64,000 bases of DNA. Origin: Hippophae tibetana (taxonomy: Eukaryota; Streptophyta; Magnoliopsida; Rosales; Elaeagnaceae). The stretch is from contig CM072807.1 in NCBI GenBank assembly GCA_037013495.1, positions 12,501 to 76,500 on the forward strand, written 5' to 3'. The notes beneath the pieces were generated by a model. The model made no database searches, was not told the origin of the DNA, and was given only the letters and a program-made list of their open reading frames with translations. This document shows positions 12,361-23,999 of this stretch, one piece after another (the first letter of the stretch is position 1; each line of letters opens with the position of its first letter). A program made the position numbers and the translations under genes.

Positions 12361-14234
12361 TCATGTCTTGTAGAGTTAGAGATTTATGAAGAAGACAAAA
12401 ACTTTAAACATTATGACAAATGAATATGTTGAAAAGGTAAGGTGAGATAATAGAAAGCATGTGTATATATTTTTTATATGTGAATTTAAACTTTGGAAGT
12501 TATTTTTTCAGAATTTTTCACCACAATCCTCTCAAGGAGTAAATGACATTGAACTTAATGTGGAGGTAACAAGTGGTGGAACTTCAAGTCCCGATCAACA
12601 TACAAATGTTCCTCTCCTTACATCAATCTCTTCACCTGAAAATACACAAAGTCAACCATCAAATTAATGTAGTGAGGAAGAAGATGGGAAGGCTAAATTA
12701 AAGTTTGAAGCATGAGTTCATTTTGATAGGAAGAAAATTAATGGGATATGGAAGGCAATATGTAATTATTGTGGAAAACGATTAGGAGGTGATACATGGA
12801 ATGAGACATCTCATTTGAAAGCACATACAAAAGGTTGTCCATTCAAACGGTAAGAAAGGGGTATCGGTCAATCATTGTTAAAACCTAACAAGAAGAGGGA
12901 TATAATTGAGTTAGGACATTGAAATTTTGATTCTCAAGTTTCTCGTGATAAATGTGCAAAGATGATAATTCTACATGAGTATCCTCTTAGTATTGTTGAG
13001 CATAATGGGTTTAGGGAGTATTCACATTCATTACAACCAATATGGAAGCCTATTTCTCGGGCGATAGTTAAGAGAGACGTTATAAAGATTTATGATGTTG
13101 AGAAAAAAATGACGGATATGTTGGAGAACAACAAAATTCGTGTTGCAATCACGAGTGATATGTGGAAGTCTGGAAATCAGAACAAAGGATTCATGGTTGT
13201 AACTTGTCATTTCATTGATAACAATTGGTATTTGCATAGTAAAATAATAAGGTAATTTTTTTAAGGTTATTGTTGAAATTTATACAATTCCTATGAAATA
13301 TTTTTTTTAGAGATTTCTTGTATAAAATGATTGTATATAACAATTTTATTGTTACTATATAATTTTTTGTAGGTTTATATATGTTCCTGCTCCACACAAT
13401 GCTGCAGTTATTAGTCAAGAATTAATGAGTTATTTTTTGGATTGGAACATTGATCGTAATATTTCAACCTTAACTTTAAATAATTGTTCTACTAATGACT
13501 TAATGTTACCCAATCTGTTAGATTCATTAAATAGAACTTCAATGTTATTGTATAGAGATATTTTTCACATGTGTTGTGTTGCTCACATATTAAACTTTGT
13601 AGTGAAAGATGGGTTAAATCTAATTTCTCAATGCATTGTTAAAGTTAGAGATAGTGTTGCATATTGGACAACAACACAAAAGAGGGAGGAAAAATTTTAA
13701 AAAATTGCATCTCAAGAGATAAAGTCTTCTTGTAAGAATTTATCTCTTGATTGTCAAACTCGTTGGAATTCTACTTTTTTAATGCTTAAAAATGCATTGT
13801 TTTATGAGAAAGTGTTTCCTCGTTTAAAATAATTGGATAAGAATTATAATAGTCTTCTTTATGCATTGGATTAGAAAATGGCAAGTACAATTTGCGATAA
13901 ATTAGAGGTATTTTACAAGGTTACTAAATTGATTTCTGGTTCCAACTATCCCAACATAAACATGTTATTTCCTCATATTTGTGACATCAAATTTTCATTA
14001 TATAATTAGATTAATGATGAGGATGACTTGGTCAAGGGAATGGCTTCAAACATGCTTGTAAAATTCGATAAGTATTGGCAAGAAGTTAATATTGTCATGG
14101 CTATAAGAGTTATTTTGGATCCTAGATTTAAGATGAATTATCTCGAATTTTACTTTCCAAGAATATATGGAAAGAATATCATTTTTGAAATTGAAAAGGT
14201 GAGAAGAAAGTTTTATGATTTGATAAATATGTAC
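12361..14234 (+). pseudogene. hAT transposase (Sleeper type) pseudogene, N-terminal and central part
   Basis: A BED-type zinc finger is readable at about 12745-12850 (ICNYCGKRLGGDTWN, then HLKAHTKGCPFKR). It is preceded by an in-frame stop near 12712. The catalytic region follows: DMWKSGNQNKGFMVVTCHFI near 13155, an intron-like gap at about 13252-13372, then NNCSTNDLM, CCVAHILNFVVKDGL near 13570, and the hAT-like RNase-H module (DPRFKMNYLEFYF) near 14120. Stops and frame breaks occur near 13700, 13830 and 14008. The reading stops at 14234, where an LTR element is inserted. It resumes at 20748. Confidence 0.85.
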
Positions 14235-15344
14235 TGATGAGCAGAATCGACATCGTCGATCCTGTCAATACTTTGGTTTTATATTTATAAAACTCTCGCA
14301 AGTGCATGAATCATTTCATAGAAAATGATAAGTATACTCTCAAGGTCGATCTAAGAGGGGATGTATGTGGTTTTTAATTTATTATTCAAACTTTTAAAAA
14401 CGAAATTAAATCCTAAACATCTTGTCACGATATTTGGGTTTTTGTGTTTCTAATCTAATAACATAAAAATAAACATATATAAAGATTCAATAAACATTTA
14501 TGCAAATTTTATCATTTATAATAGTAGACTAATTATGAATATAATAACTAAGTTAATTATGATTGCTCATATTATTTAGGTTATTAAATATATAAATTGA
14601 TCTTTATTGATTCTCTCTTTTTTACAGATGACATCATGCTAGTGTGGGCGTAGACTGGGCAGCGGCGCGTACAGATGGGAGCAAGTTGGGCGCAGGCGCG
14701 CGCAGATGGGAGCAGGTTGGGCGCAGGTGCCCGCGGATAGGAGCAAGCTGGGCACAGGCGCGCGCAGATGGAAGTAGGCTGGGCACAGGCACGCGCGGAC
14801 GGGAGCAGGCTAGGCACAGGCACGCGCGGACGGGAGTAGGCTAGGCACAGGTGTGCGCAGATGGAAGCAGGCTGAGCGCAGGCACGCGCGGATGGGAGCA
14901 AGGGTGTGAATGGCGTGCGCGGAAGGGAGCAGGGGTGCGTGTGGCGTGCGCGGATGGGAGCAGGGGTGCGCGGATGGGAGCAGGGGTGCGCGCGGATGGG
15001 AGAGCTGGTGCGCGCGCTGCGCGCATTGGCCGATGCAGCTAGGCAGTTGGGCAGTGTGATTTCCTTCTTTTTGACCCATTTTGTCCAATTTTTCCATATT
15101 TTTTTACTTTTCCTCATTTATTTTTGAATATATTTGTGATGTATTGCCTCCAGTATTCATCTTTGAGTCTTTAAGTTACGTTTTTAAGCAAAAATACCTG
15201 AAAAATAATAAAAATACTCGTGATTCCGAAAAGACAAATATATATAAATATATGATAAAATCATATATATATATATATATATATATTTAATTAATTAATG
15301 TGCATAAAATCATGGTAATTTTAGTCCTTTTTGAGCACTCATCA
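14235..15344 (-). repeat. 3' LTR, 1110 bp, internally deleted and minisatellite-expanded
   Basis: Matches the 1838-bp 5' LTR at both ends but lacks the part corresponding to about 19304-20267, which includes the TATA box. It contains an expanded 31-bp tandem repeat. Because the two LTRs are copied from one template at insertion, both differences probably arose afterwards. Confidence 0.85.
14666..15040. repeat. 31-bp GC-rich minisatellite inside the LTR, about 12 units
   Basis: Units of 31 bp start at 14666, 14697, 14728, 14759, 14790, 14821, 14852 and 14883, each carrying CAGATGGGAGCAGG or close variants. Later units are shorter or merged. The 5' LTR (about 20285-20440) has only about four comparable units. 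ORFs read through this block on both strands (such as 14584-15117) give low-complexity Pro/Arg/Ala proteins and are artefacts. Confidence 0.9.
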
Positions 15345-15419
15345 CAACCCCTAACCAACTTCTCACTAGTCCCTTAGCAAGAGAAGCGATAAAAACTAAA
15401 TATTAAACTATCCTAAATC

Positions 15420-17165
15420 ACTTCCGTAAGAATATAGAGCAGGGCATCAAATTTATACTAGCACCTAAATCAAGCATTGCTTTAGCAACCTTCCTATCCC
15501 TCATAGTTATGTTTATAATAAAACTTCCAGGGTCTTCAACTTAGGGGTAATTTATGCTGAAGTACAGCGCTAGAAATTTCTGATACTACTACTCGTTCAT
15601 TCAGTTCATACCTCCTTTTCTTAATGTTCAAATCTTTGAAAAACTTAGCATATGAGGGCACATTCATGATCACTTCTAATAATGGTAAATTGATATTTAC
15701 TTTAGAGAGCATATTAAAAAGATCATAAAATTGCTTATCTTGTTTGGATTCGTTTAACCAGTGTGGAAAAGGTACTTGTAGCTGGTGTGGTTCTGTTGTC
15801 TTTTGAATTTTGGGGATGTCAGATGACCCTACAATGAGTTTTTCATAAGGCTTGTTAAGTTTAACACTTGTTTCTCCTTTTTGCGAGACTAGAATATAAC
15901 CTTCTTTGTTACCTGAACTACAAGGTAGATCGTTAGAGATTTTAGGTAAACTGGTATTGACTACCTTACCACTTTGAAGGGTTCTTACATCATTTGCTTG
16001 TTCTGGTTGACTGGGCAATTTTCCTGGTTCTTTCTTTTGCATTTTTTCAGCCAGTTGCCCAACTTTAGATTCAATCTTTTTAACTGAAGCCTCTATAGTG
16101 TTCAACCTTTGATTATTCATTAATTGGTTTGTCACGACGAACTAGAATAAAAGCATTCAAGCTATCCTCTAAGGTTGGCTTAAAAGATTGGCTTGGTGGG
16201 TAAGGGTGGTTGTTATTCGACCTTAGTGTTGGACATTCGGTGTAGTCTGGGTAATTGTTTTGTTTCCAATGATGGTTAGGGTGATTATAGGTGTTTGGAT
16301 GATACCTTTGAAAGGATTTTACTTCCTCCATGGCATCGACACTAGAATCACAAGTATTTGAACAATTATGAGTACCATGCCCAATTGAAAAACACACTTC
16401 ACACACCTCTTGATTTGGCATTTGGTGGGTAGTGAGAAGTTGTACTTGTTTAGTCAATTCAGCAAGTTGCAAGGTTATCTCATTATCTGAGCCAACTTAA
16501 TTGACTCTTGCTCTCCTTCTAGCACTTCTTTGTTGGGAATTAGAACCCAACAGTTCATAAAGATTATAGGTTTCCTCTACAGTTTTTTCTCCCACAGCAC
16601 CTTCAGCAGCATTATCAACCATGTATTGACTCTGCAATGTCAATCCATCATAAAAGAATTGGTTATGTAGTTGCAATAGAAATCTATGATTATGACATTG
16701 AATGAAAAGGAGTTTGAATCGTTCCCAAACTTCATGAAAGGGCTCTTCATACTTTTGAGAAAATGTTGTTATCTTCGTCCTTAGATCAACAGTCTTTTGA
16801 TAGGAATAGAACCTATCCATAAATATTTCATATACTGCCTCCCAAGTTTTTAGAGAACCCGACTGTAGAGTAATGAACTATGACCAAGCTTTATCCTTGA
16901 GGGTGTAAGGAAAACACCTCATCCTAAGTTGATCTTCATTGATTGCATGTAGTGGAAAGGTTTGGACAATAGCATATAATTCTCGAATGAAATGCAAAGG
17001 GTCTTCATTAGGGACACCGTAAAAGGAAGGCAACAAAGAATAATGAATCTTTTTCAATTCATAATTCCTTGCAGCCTCTTGTAATTGTATGCCGGAAGTT
17101 ACATTGACAATGATTGGCATTGTATAGTCTTTCATCATTTTCCGCCTATCTTCAGCATCTCCCAT
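15420..17165 (-). pseudogene. Gag copy 2 with partial protease
   Basis: Reading on the minus strand from 17165: a start MGDAEDRRKMMKD, the gag core (LLPSFYGVPNEDPLHFIREL and LRMRCFPYTLKDKAWS) up to 16878, then FSQKYEEPFHEVWERFK in another frame at 16820-16497. A complete CCHC knuckle follows (CEVCFSIGHGTHNC, about 16400), then a linker at 16135-15536, and finally a retropepsin active-site stretch (LDLGASINLMP) near 15485-15450 followed by a stop. Frame changes near 16870, 16490 and 16120 make it non-functional as it stands. Homologous to gag copy 1 and to 4490-5700. Confidence 0.8.
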
Positions 17166-17654
17166 GGTTATTTGTAGTTGAAATTGATCCTCCTCTTATT
17201 GTGTATCAACATTTAGCACTTAAAAAATAGTAGATATCTCTAAGAAAGATTTCTCACTTGACAAAATGTATAGGCTTAAAGCAAAAAGGTACAAGGAACC
17301 TAATTTTTTTTTAATGCTAAATTTAAAGAATGGACACAATTTTTGAAACAAACGAATTTATTTCATTTGAATTTTATTACACACAAAATAAAACTAAAAC
17401 AAAGGAAAATACAATAATGGGTGACCTCCCACATAGGACTAAAATTTATCGTCTTCTAGTAAGACGTTGCTTGGAGATTGCAGTATGACAAACTCAATGT
17501 CTCCTCTTCATTGAATTTATTTTACCCCATTTGACCATCAAATAAGTCTTTACTTTGTTTTTGCAAATGTTTAACTAACTGTTCTACTTGAACTTCCACC
17601 TTTTTGATTGAAGCTTCCACAGAGTCCAACCATTGATTGGTTTTAGATTAGTTA
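17166..17654 (-). other. Spacer between the two gag copies
   Basis: On the minus strand this looks like the untranslated leader of gag copy 2. A GTGGGAGGTCACCCATTATT-type block near 17430 is followed by an A/T-rich stretch leading to the gag start at 17165. A mutated remnant of the linker after gag copy 1 may extend to about 17520. No other coding sequence. Confidence 0.5.
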
Positions 17655-18690
17655 TCTCTAAAAACTTGAATAAAAGAATTCAAGTTGTCCTCCAGGGTTG
17701 ATTTATTGGGAATGCTTCTTGGAATAGGCAGGTGGAATTGCTGGCCTGGCTGATTTGAGTGAAAGGAATGTTGTTTTGCCTCCAGGAGAAGTTCAGATGA
17801 TTTCTCCACCCAGGATTATAGGTATATGAATTGGGGTCGAACCTTGGTCTCTATTGATATGCTCTCAATACATTTACCTGTTCAGGTCCAGCTGTTGTTT
17901 CTCCTTGATATGGACAGGCTTCAGTACCATGTCCTATGTTTCTATACAAACCATAATGTTCATTATTGGTGTTGGTTTGCGTAGTGAAAAGGGCAACTTG
18001 TTTGGTCAATTGAACAAGTTGTTGTTGAACTTCATTGCTGGAATCGATTTCATGAACTCCAACTATTCTCACTCGTGAGCTTTTCTGTTGGAAATTATCA
18101 CCCAACATCTCAAAGAGATTGTACGTCTCTGAGGTAGTCTTTTCTCCCATTGCTCCTCCTGCAACATTGTCGACAATGAACTAACATTGTTGTGTAAGTC
18201 CATCGTAAAAGAATTGGTTCTGCAACTGCAGGGGAAAGCTGTGATGGGGACATTGAATGAGAAACATTTTGAACCTATCCCACACTTCATGGAATGGTTC
18301 TTCTTCCATCTGAGAGAAAGTAGCAATCTTTCCTCTCAACTCTGATGTTTTTTGGTAGGAATAGAATTTTCCTATAAATTTATTATAAATGTTCTCCCAT
18401 GTCATTAGAGAACTTGGGGGAAGTGACATCAACCAAGCTTTGGACTTATCCTTTAAGGTGTAGGGGAAACATCTCATTCTAAGTTGATCCTCGTTTAGAA
18501 TACCGAGGGGGAAGGTTTGAACTGTAGCATAGAAGTCTCTAATGAAGGAAAAAGAATCTTCATAAGGTAGCCCATAAAAGGAAGGAAGCATAGAAAAATG
18601 AATATTTTTTAGTTCATAATTCCAAGCAGCCTTACCCAGTTGGAATTTATTATTATTATTATTATTTTCTCTTTTTTTCTTTTTTTTCAA
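17655..18690 (-). pseudogene. Gag copy 1
   Basis: Open from 18690 to 18181 with the gag core (MLPSFYGLPYEDSFSFIRDF, LRMRCFPYTLKDKSKAW, EEEPFHEVWDRFKMFLIQC). A stop at about 18182 is followed by continued homology (MGEKTTSETYNLFEMLGDN) to 17851 and decayed sequence to about 17655. The knuckle is degenerate: GLYRNIGHGTEAC has lost its first cysteines. The N-terminal methionine shown by the open frame lies in a TTATTA repeat and is probably not the real start. Confidence 0.8.
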
Positions 18691-18885
18691 ATTTTTTAAT
18701 TTTTTTTACTATTCATGAACGGTAAGTTTTTTTTATGAAATTTGATATTTGAAATTTTATTTTTATTTTTATTATTTCTTATGAAATTTGAAATTTGATT
18801 ATTATTTTTTTAATAAAAAATCACAATTATTTACAACACAAAATGTTTTTAAAATTTTGATAAATAATTTAAAAACGTTATTCCT

Positions 18886-18903
18886 TCCCCGGCAACGGCG
18901 CCA
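18886..18903 (-). other. Intact Athila-type primer-binding site
   Basis: The minus strand reads TGGCGCCGTTGCCGGGGA, the conserved Athila primer-binding sequence (commonly assigned to tRNA-Asp), a few bases inside the 5' LTR end at 18910. It fixes the element's orientation. Confidence 0.85.
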
Positions 18904-18909
18904 AAAACT

Positions 18910-20747
18910 TGATAAGCAGAACCGACATCGCCGATCCTACCAATACTTTGGTTTTATATTTATAAAACTCTCGCAAGTGCATGAATCATTTCATAGAAAA
19001 TGATAAGTATACTTTCAAGGTCGATCTAAGGAATGAATGTACGTGGGTTTTAATTTATTATTCAAACTTTTAAAAACGAAATTAAATCTTAAACATCCTA
19101 TCACGATATTTGGGTTTTTGTGTTTCTAATCTAATAACATAAAAATAAACATAGATAAAGATTCAATAAACATTTATGCAAATTTTATCATTTATAATAG
19201 TAGAGTATTTATGGATATAATAACTAAGTTAATTATGTTTTCTCATATTATTTAGGTTATTAAATATATAAATTGATATTTATTGATTCTCTCTTTTTTA
19301 TATGAATACTTATTTGGTAGATTTAAATATTCTTTATTAACTAAACAAATCAATTAACACATATGGGTGGGGTTGATAACTAATTTGTTTAATTAAATTA
19401 ATTCATTTTTCTAAGAGATTGAAAATGAATCATTTAAATGGCACATTTGGTGGGGTTAGACAGTTTAAACTTTATTCAAGGTGTCCAAATTAAACCTAAT
19501 AATTTAATTATCCGAGTACTAACTTTCAAGTTTTAAAACCACTACTAAAAACATGTTGTCAATACATTTTCAGATAATAATTCTTATAAAAACTTTTGAA
19601 ATAGAGCAAAAAATCTAACTACCGGGCAATTGTACCAATAAATAAAAGAACACTACTTTAAATTATACCGGATAACTAAACCTTAAAATCTAATTTTTAG
19701 ATTTAAGTTTGTAATGAAAAATAATATATTTCTCTCTAACATTCTTAATATAAAATCTTGAATAAAAATACAATAAATTCATTTTAGAGATTTTTACCTA
19801 TTTAATATTTCGGAAGCATAACAACGTTATTATTATATCATTTTTACAAACAGTCAGCAAAGTTAAATTTAATCACAGACAAATTAAATATAACATTTAA
19901 GAATAAAGCATAAAAAATAACTATAAAGAAAATAAAATTCTTACATTACTTTGTTGCTATTCTCATTGCTGGAAAACCTCCAAACGGAATTTGCACTCCT
20001 ATTTATTGAATTGAAAAGAAAATAAATTACAAAAACATAACTAGTTCTTCTCAAAAAGAGAAGAACTCTAAAACTAAGAGAAACTAACTAAGAAAAGCTA
20101 AAAACTAAGAAATGAGAGAAAGAAAAGAGAAGAGAAAATGTATTTTTAGGTGTGTTTAGTTATGAAGAGAATGGAGGTATTTATAGGTGAGGATGGGAAG
20201 AAAAAGCGGGTGAAAATGATAAAAAAAATGGAGAAAACAGAGAGTAGTGAATGATGATGTCATACTGATGACGTCATGTTGGTATAGGCGCAGCGGTGCG
20301 CACGGATGAGCGCAGACTGGGCGCAGATGGAATCAGGCTGGGCGCAGGCGCGCGCGGATGGGAGCAGGGTTGCGTGCGGACAGGAGCAGGGGTGCGCGCG
20401 GAAAGGAGCGTTGGCGCGCGCGTTGCTGGGCGCGTTGTGCACGTTGGTCGGCGCGATTTCCTCATTTTGACATTTTTGACCCATTTTGTCCAATTTTTTC
20501 ATATTTGTTGACTTTTCCTCATTTATTTTTGAATATATTTGTGATGTATTGCCTCTAGTATTCCTCTTTGAGTCTTTAAGTTACGTTTTTAAGCGAAAAT
20601 ACCTGAAAAATAATAAAAATACCTGCGATTCCGAAAAGACAAATATATATAAATATATGATAAAATCATATATATATATATATATATATATAATCAATTA
20701 ATGTGCATAAAATCATGGTAATTTTAGTGCTTTTTGAGCACTCATCA
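18910..20747 (-). repeat. 5' LTR, 1838 bp
   Basis: On the minus strand it begins TGATGAGTGCTC (20747) and ends CTGCTTATCA (18910). It contains an AT run near 20665, a short GC-rich minisatellite, TGACGTCA, a TATA box, and a pyrimidine-rich leader. Homologous to 14235-15344 and, in inverted sense, to 1-1560. Confidence 0.9.
20177..20276 (-). promoter_or_regulatory. Putative LTR promoter: TGACGTCA plus TATA box
   Basis: TGACGTCA at 20269-20276 and, on the minus strand, TATAAATAC at about 20177-20186 reproduce the arrangement in the 1-1560 LTR. In the 3' LTR the palindrome has become TGACATCA (about 14629) and the TATA box is deleted. Confidence 0.5.
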
Positions 20748-21035
20748 TGTACCAAAATAAACGAATTATAGAAAAGAGTCGACAAATGGAGTTTTCAACA
20801 CGCATCAATACATCTCAAAGTTCAAAAGGTACTAGTGTTCTTAATCCTAATGGTATAAATGAGTATAAACAATGTAAAGTAATGCAAAATAAAGCTGGAT
20901 CTTTGAAATCTGAGTTAGACATTTATTTAGAGGAGGCTGATTTAGAAATTTCAGATGAAGAGTTTGATATATTATCTTGATGGAAGTGTAACAAACATAA
21001 GTATCCAATAATGCATGATATGACTAGAGATATCT
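20748..21035 (+). pseudogene. hAT transposase pseudogene, continuation after the LTR insertion
   Basis: The frame resumes at MYQNKRIIEKSRQMEFS after one copy of the TGTAC duplication and runs through an acidic stretch (LDIYLEEADLEISDEEFDIL) into the start of the hAT dimerisation region (WKCNKHKYPIMHDMTRDI, after a TGA that replaces the first tryptophan codon). It is cut at 21035 by the CACTA element. Confidence 0.85.
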
Positions 21036-23852
21036 CACTACTACAAAAATGGGCATTAAAGTCGGTTCGCTGAACTGACTTTAAATTTAGCGACTTAAAA
21101 TGTAAAGTCGATTCATCGTGAACCGACTTTACCCGTACATTTTATGATTTGTTGTGATTGATGTTCTTTTAGAGTGGCAATCTCACTTATCACTGAGGCC
21201 TTAAAGGAGTTGAATTCTTCTTCAATTTTAGTGTACTTCTCCTTACTTACCGTCTCAGGCTTTTGTTTTGGAATGTTAAAATACTCCATAGAACCATCAT
21301 ATTGGCTATCTCCCCTAACACGACCAGGATGCTCGTGTACGAATGCATGATATAAAGCATCTCTCCCAGGCTCTTCGATTATTTCACCCCTGGATATGTT
21401 TTCTTGAACAACTCTCTACAAATAATAAAGCACACAAACATATCATTCATTATTACATCAATTATTAAATATCATTAAGACTTTTTATCAACCGAAACTA
21501 CTAACCAACTTATTTAATTGTTCTTCTCCTCGCTGAGTCATCGATCTTGAATTCTTCATTTTAGGAGTCTTTGTTTCTATGTACAATTCAATTCGGGTAA
21601 CAGGTCTACCCAATTCAACTTTCTACATAAATTATGAAAATTTTATTAACAATGACATGAAATTAAATTGAGGAAAATAAATATAAAAATATTTATAAAT
21701 TAAGACAAATTAATAATACCATTCTATATCTAACTTTAGGATTTGAAGACCTCCCAGTACGGTTAGGAAGAATGTTATGCATTTGTAAATTTTGATGATC
21801 TTCTCTAATAATTTGAAATTTATCTGAACGTCTATAATCCACGAAGTCTTTCCAAACTTGAGGTGTAATCCAAGGGTGTCCTTCAGGGATTTTGTAGATC
21901 TCATTCTCATCAAGTGTTTCTAAATATGGAAACACATAATTTCTTACCAATCTGGAAGTCTTGTATTCTTTCCACGCCTTATTTTCAATCTTATAACACT
22001 TGCCCTTCCAACTGTCATCGACTTTGTAACGATTCTGTAAAAACACAGTACAAAAGATTAGATATAATACACCTAATATAATATATATATTGATTATAAA
22101 ATATAAGAGACTTACACAAATGGTTATCCATATTTTGAACTTTTCTGCATCGTCAACCTCAGACCAATCATTTATATTGATTGGTATACTAGACTTTGCC
22201 AGTCGACCAATAAAGGATTTCAATTGTTGACAATTTTCCCCTATGGGATTACTAGTAGCATCAAATAGAACATGTATTCTATCATCTGGGTTAAATAGAG
22301 CATCATGTATATTTGCCCAACCCCTTCTTTTCAAATACCCCAATGGATCATTTGGATCTACAAGCTCTGTTATCCGAATATCCATGAAATATCTGCAAAT
22401 AATGAAGAAATATAAATTAATTGACAATTTTAGGAACATACATATATATAAGAGTTATTACAACAATATAGAACATACGTTATGTTTAATTAGGTTGTTG
22501 ATCGTATACATATATTTCTTCACAATCACTTCGAGTCCATGACGAAGAATCATCATCATCAATTAGATCATCACATACATTGGGCAATTTATTTGAGAAA
22601 TTACTAGTATTGGTTAATGTATCAAGCATAGAGTCATCATCTTCTACAACATCACAATGGTAAAACTCTTTTTTGTCTGTACATTATGATAAGATGTATG
22701 TGATCCACTCGCATTCTTATTTATCTTTTCCCCATGAGTATTATCAATATTTTCTTCATGATAATACCAACATTTATAGCTCAATAGAATACCATTACGG
22801 ATAAGGTGATACTTAACCTCATCAAATTCATAAAATCGCTCATTTTTACATTTAACGCATGAGCAAAAAATCATACTACTTCCAGTATTACTAGTTCTAC
22901 AAGCAAATTCCATGAAACTTTCAACTCCAGAAATATAGTCTTACTCAATTCTACACTTTGACATCCAAGATTTGTCCATTTTCTATTAATGACATTAATT
23001 AAACATATTACTTAATTATGTATACAATGAATATATTTCAAGTATTATTATATATAAATTTCCTAATTATTAGAATGTATATCAAAACATACATAATGCA
23101 AAACAGTTATCATTTTAATTATTTTACAAAACTATTTCTATACAAATTAAAAAATAAGCAACATGTTAGCATGAATATATAAAAACCAATCACACACTTT
23201 GGTTGATTCTAATCTCTAAGCATGTTACTATATCATAATTAAAAAGTAATATTAATTATACGTATATAAATAAATTTGTCCACGCATAGTAAACCCACAA
23301 CATTTCAGATATTATTTCCACATAAAATAAATTTATCCACGCACAGTAAATATATATAATCCATCAAACCCACAACATTTCAGATATTATTTCCACGTAA
23401 AATAAGTCAAACATAATAATAAATAAAATAAAAAACATACATAAATCAAGAATTTATACAAAAAATGAGTATAAATTTTTTTAAATATTTCGCTGTAGAT
23501 CTGAAAGATAATGAGAAGAGGAATATCACTTACAAAACGACGTTACAAATGGTAGTCGGAGGTGGCCGGAAATTTAGAAAGAAGGTGGCACACAGTGTAG
23601 ATTTTGGGAGAAAATGGAGAAGAGTGAGGAAGAAAATGGAAGAGAGAGAGGAAGAAAATTGGGTTCTGCGTAAAAAATGACCCGAATTTGGATATATTAG
23701 GTGGATAGCGTCGGTTCTCCACATCAACCGATGCTACGTCCAACGTGGATAGCGTCGGTTCTACACCGAACCGACTTTAAATTCATTATAAGTCAGTTTT
23801 TTCCAAAAACCGACTTTACACAGCGACTTAAATACCCATTTTTGTAGTAGTG
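21036..23852 (-). mobile_element. CACTA (En/Spm) element, deletion derivative
   Basis: Both ends are CACTACTACAAAAATGGG in inverted orientation, an almost perfect 18-bp terminal repeat, flanked by the 3-bp duplication TCT (21033-21035 and 23853-23855). Subterminal copies of AACCGACTTTA/TAAAGTCGGTT cluster within about 100 bp of each end, as is usual for transposase-binding sites in this superfamily. The internal part encodes only remnants on the minus strand. The catalytic TNP2 domain is absent, so mobilisation would need another element. Confidence 0.93.
21140..22982 (-). pseudogene. CACTA-encoded protein remnants (transposase-associated domain and Transposase_24-like)
   Basis: From 22982 on the minus strand MDKSWMSKCRIE starts a transposase-associated zinc module, broken by a stop near 22942 and continuing at 22913-22644 with FCSCVKCKNERF. 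At 22439-21693 a Transposase_24-like protein is readable in exon-like blocks: DPLGYLKRRGWANIHDALF, RYKVDDSWKGKCYKIENKAW, YVFPYLETLDENEIYKIP. Its tail (GRDALYHAFVHEHPGR) lies around 21350. Intron-like AT-rich gaps separate the blocks. The catalytic part of TNP2 is not present. Confidence 0.8.
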
Positions 23853-23990
23853 TCTTGGCTATTCTAGTCACCAAAGTTGCTTCAGAATCTTCATTTAGCA
23901 CAAGTAGTAGAGTAGTGAGCAAACATTGTAGTAGACTCAAAGAAAATATATTGGAAGCTTTGATGTGTACTCAAGATTGGTTATGAGCTA
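23853..23990 (+). pseudogene. hAT transposase pseudogene, C-terminal dimerisation end
   Basis: After the TCT duplication the frame continues LAILVTKVASESSFSTSSR, then LKENILEALMCTQDWL and a stop. This is the conserved hATC end of Sleeper-type transposases. Joining it with 20748-21035 gives an uninterrupted join, which shows the CACTA element entered an existing hAT copy. Confidence 0.88.
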
Positions 23991-23999
23991 GTATTCATA

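Larger units (their letters stand above)
14235..20747 (-). mobile_element. Gag-only Athila-type LTR retrotransposon inserted in the hAT pseudogene
   Basis: Both ends are TG...CA LTR termini and the insertion is flanked by the 5-bp duplication TGTAC (14230-14234 and 20748-20752). On the minus strand the order is 5' LTR (20747-18910), primer-binding site (18903-18886), gag copy 1 (18690-17655), an untranslated stretch, gag copy 2 with the start of protease (17165-15420), and 3' LTR (15344-14235). There is no reverse transcriptase or integrase, so the layout matches non-autonomous gag-bearing LTR elements that rely on a partner for reverse transcription. The tandem gag arrangement is unusual. 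Several gag frames are broken. Confidence 0.9.

Noticed and set aside
14584-15117. Minus-strand frame of 177 codons rich in Pro, Ala, Arg and Cys, with matching frames on both strands
   Set aside because: It is the translation of the 31-bp LTR minisatellite. A tandem repeat whose unit is not a stop source gives long open frames on either strand. No gene signal.
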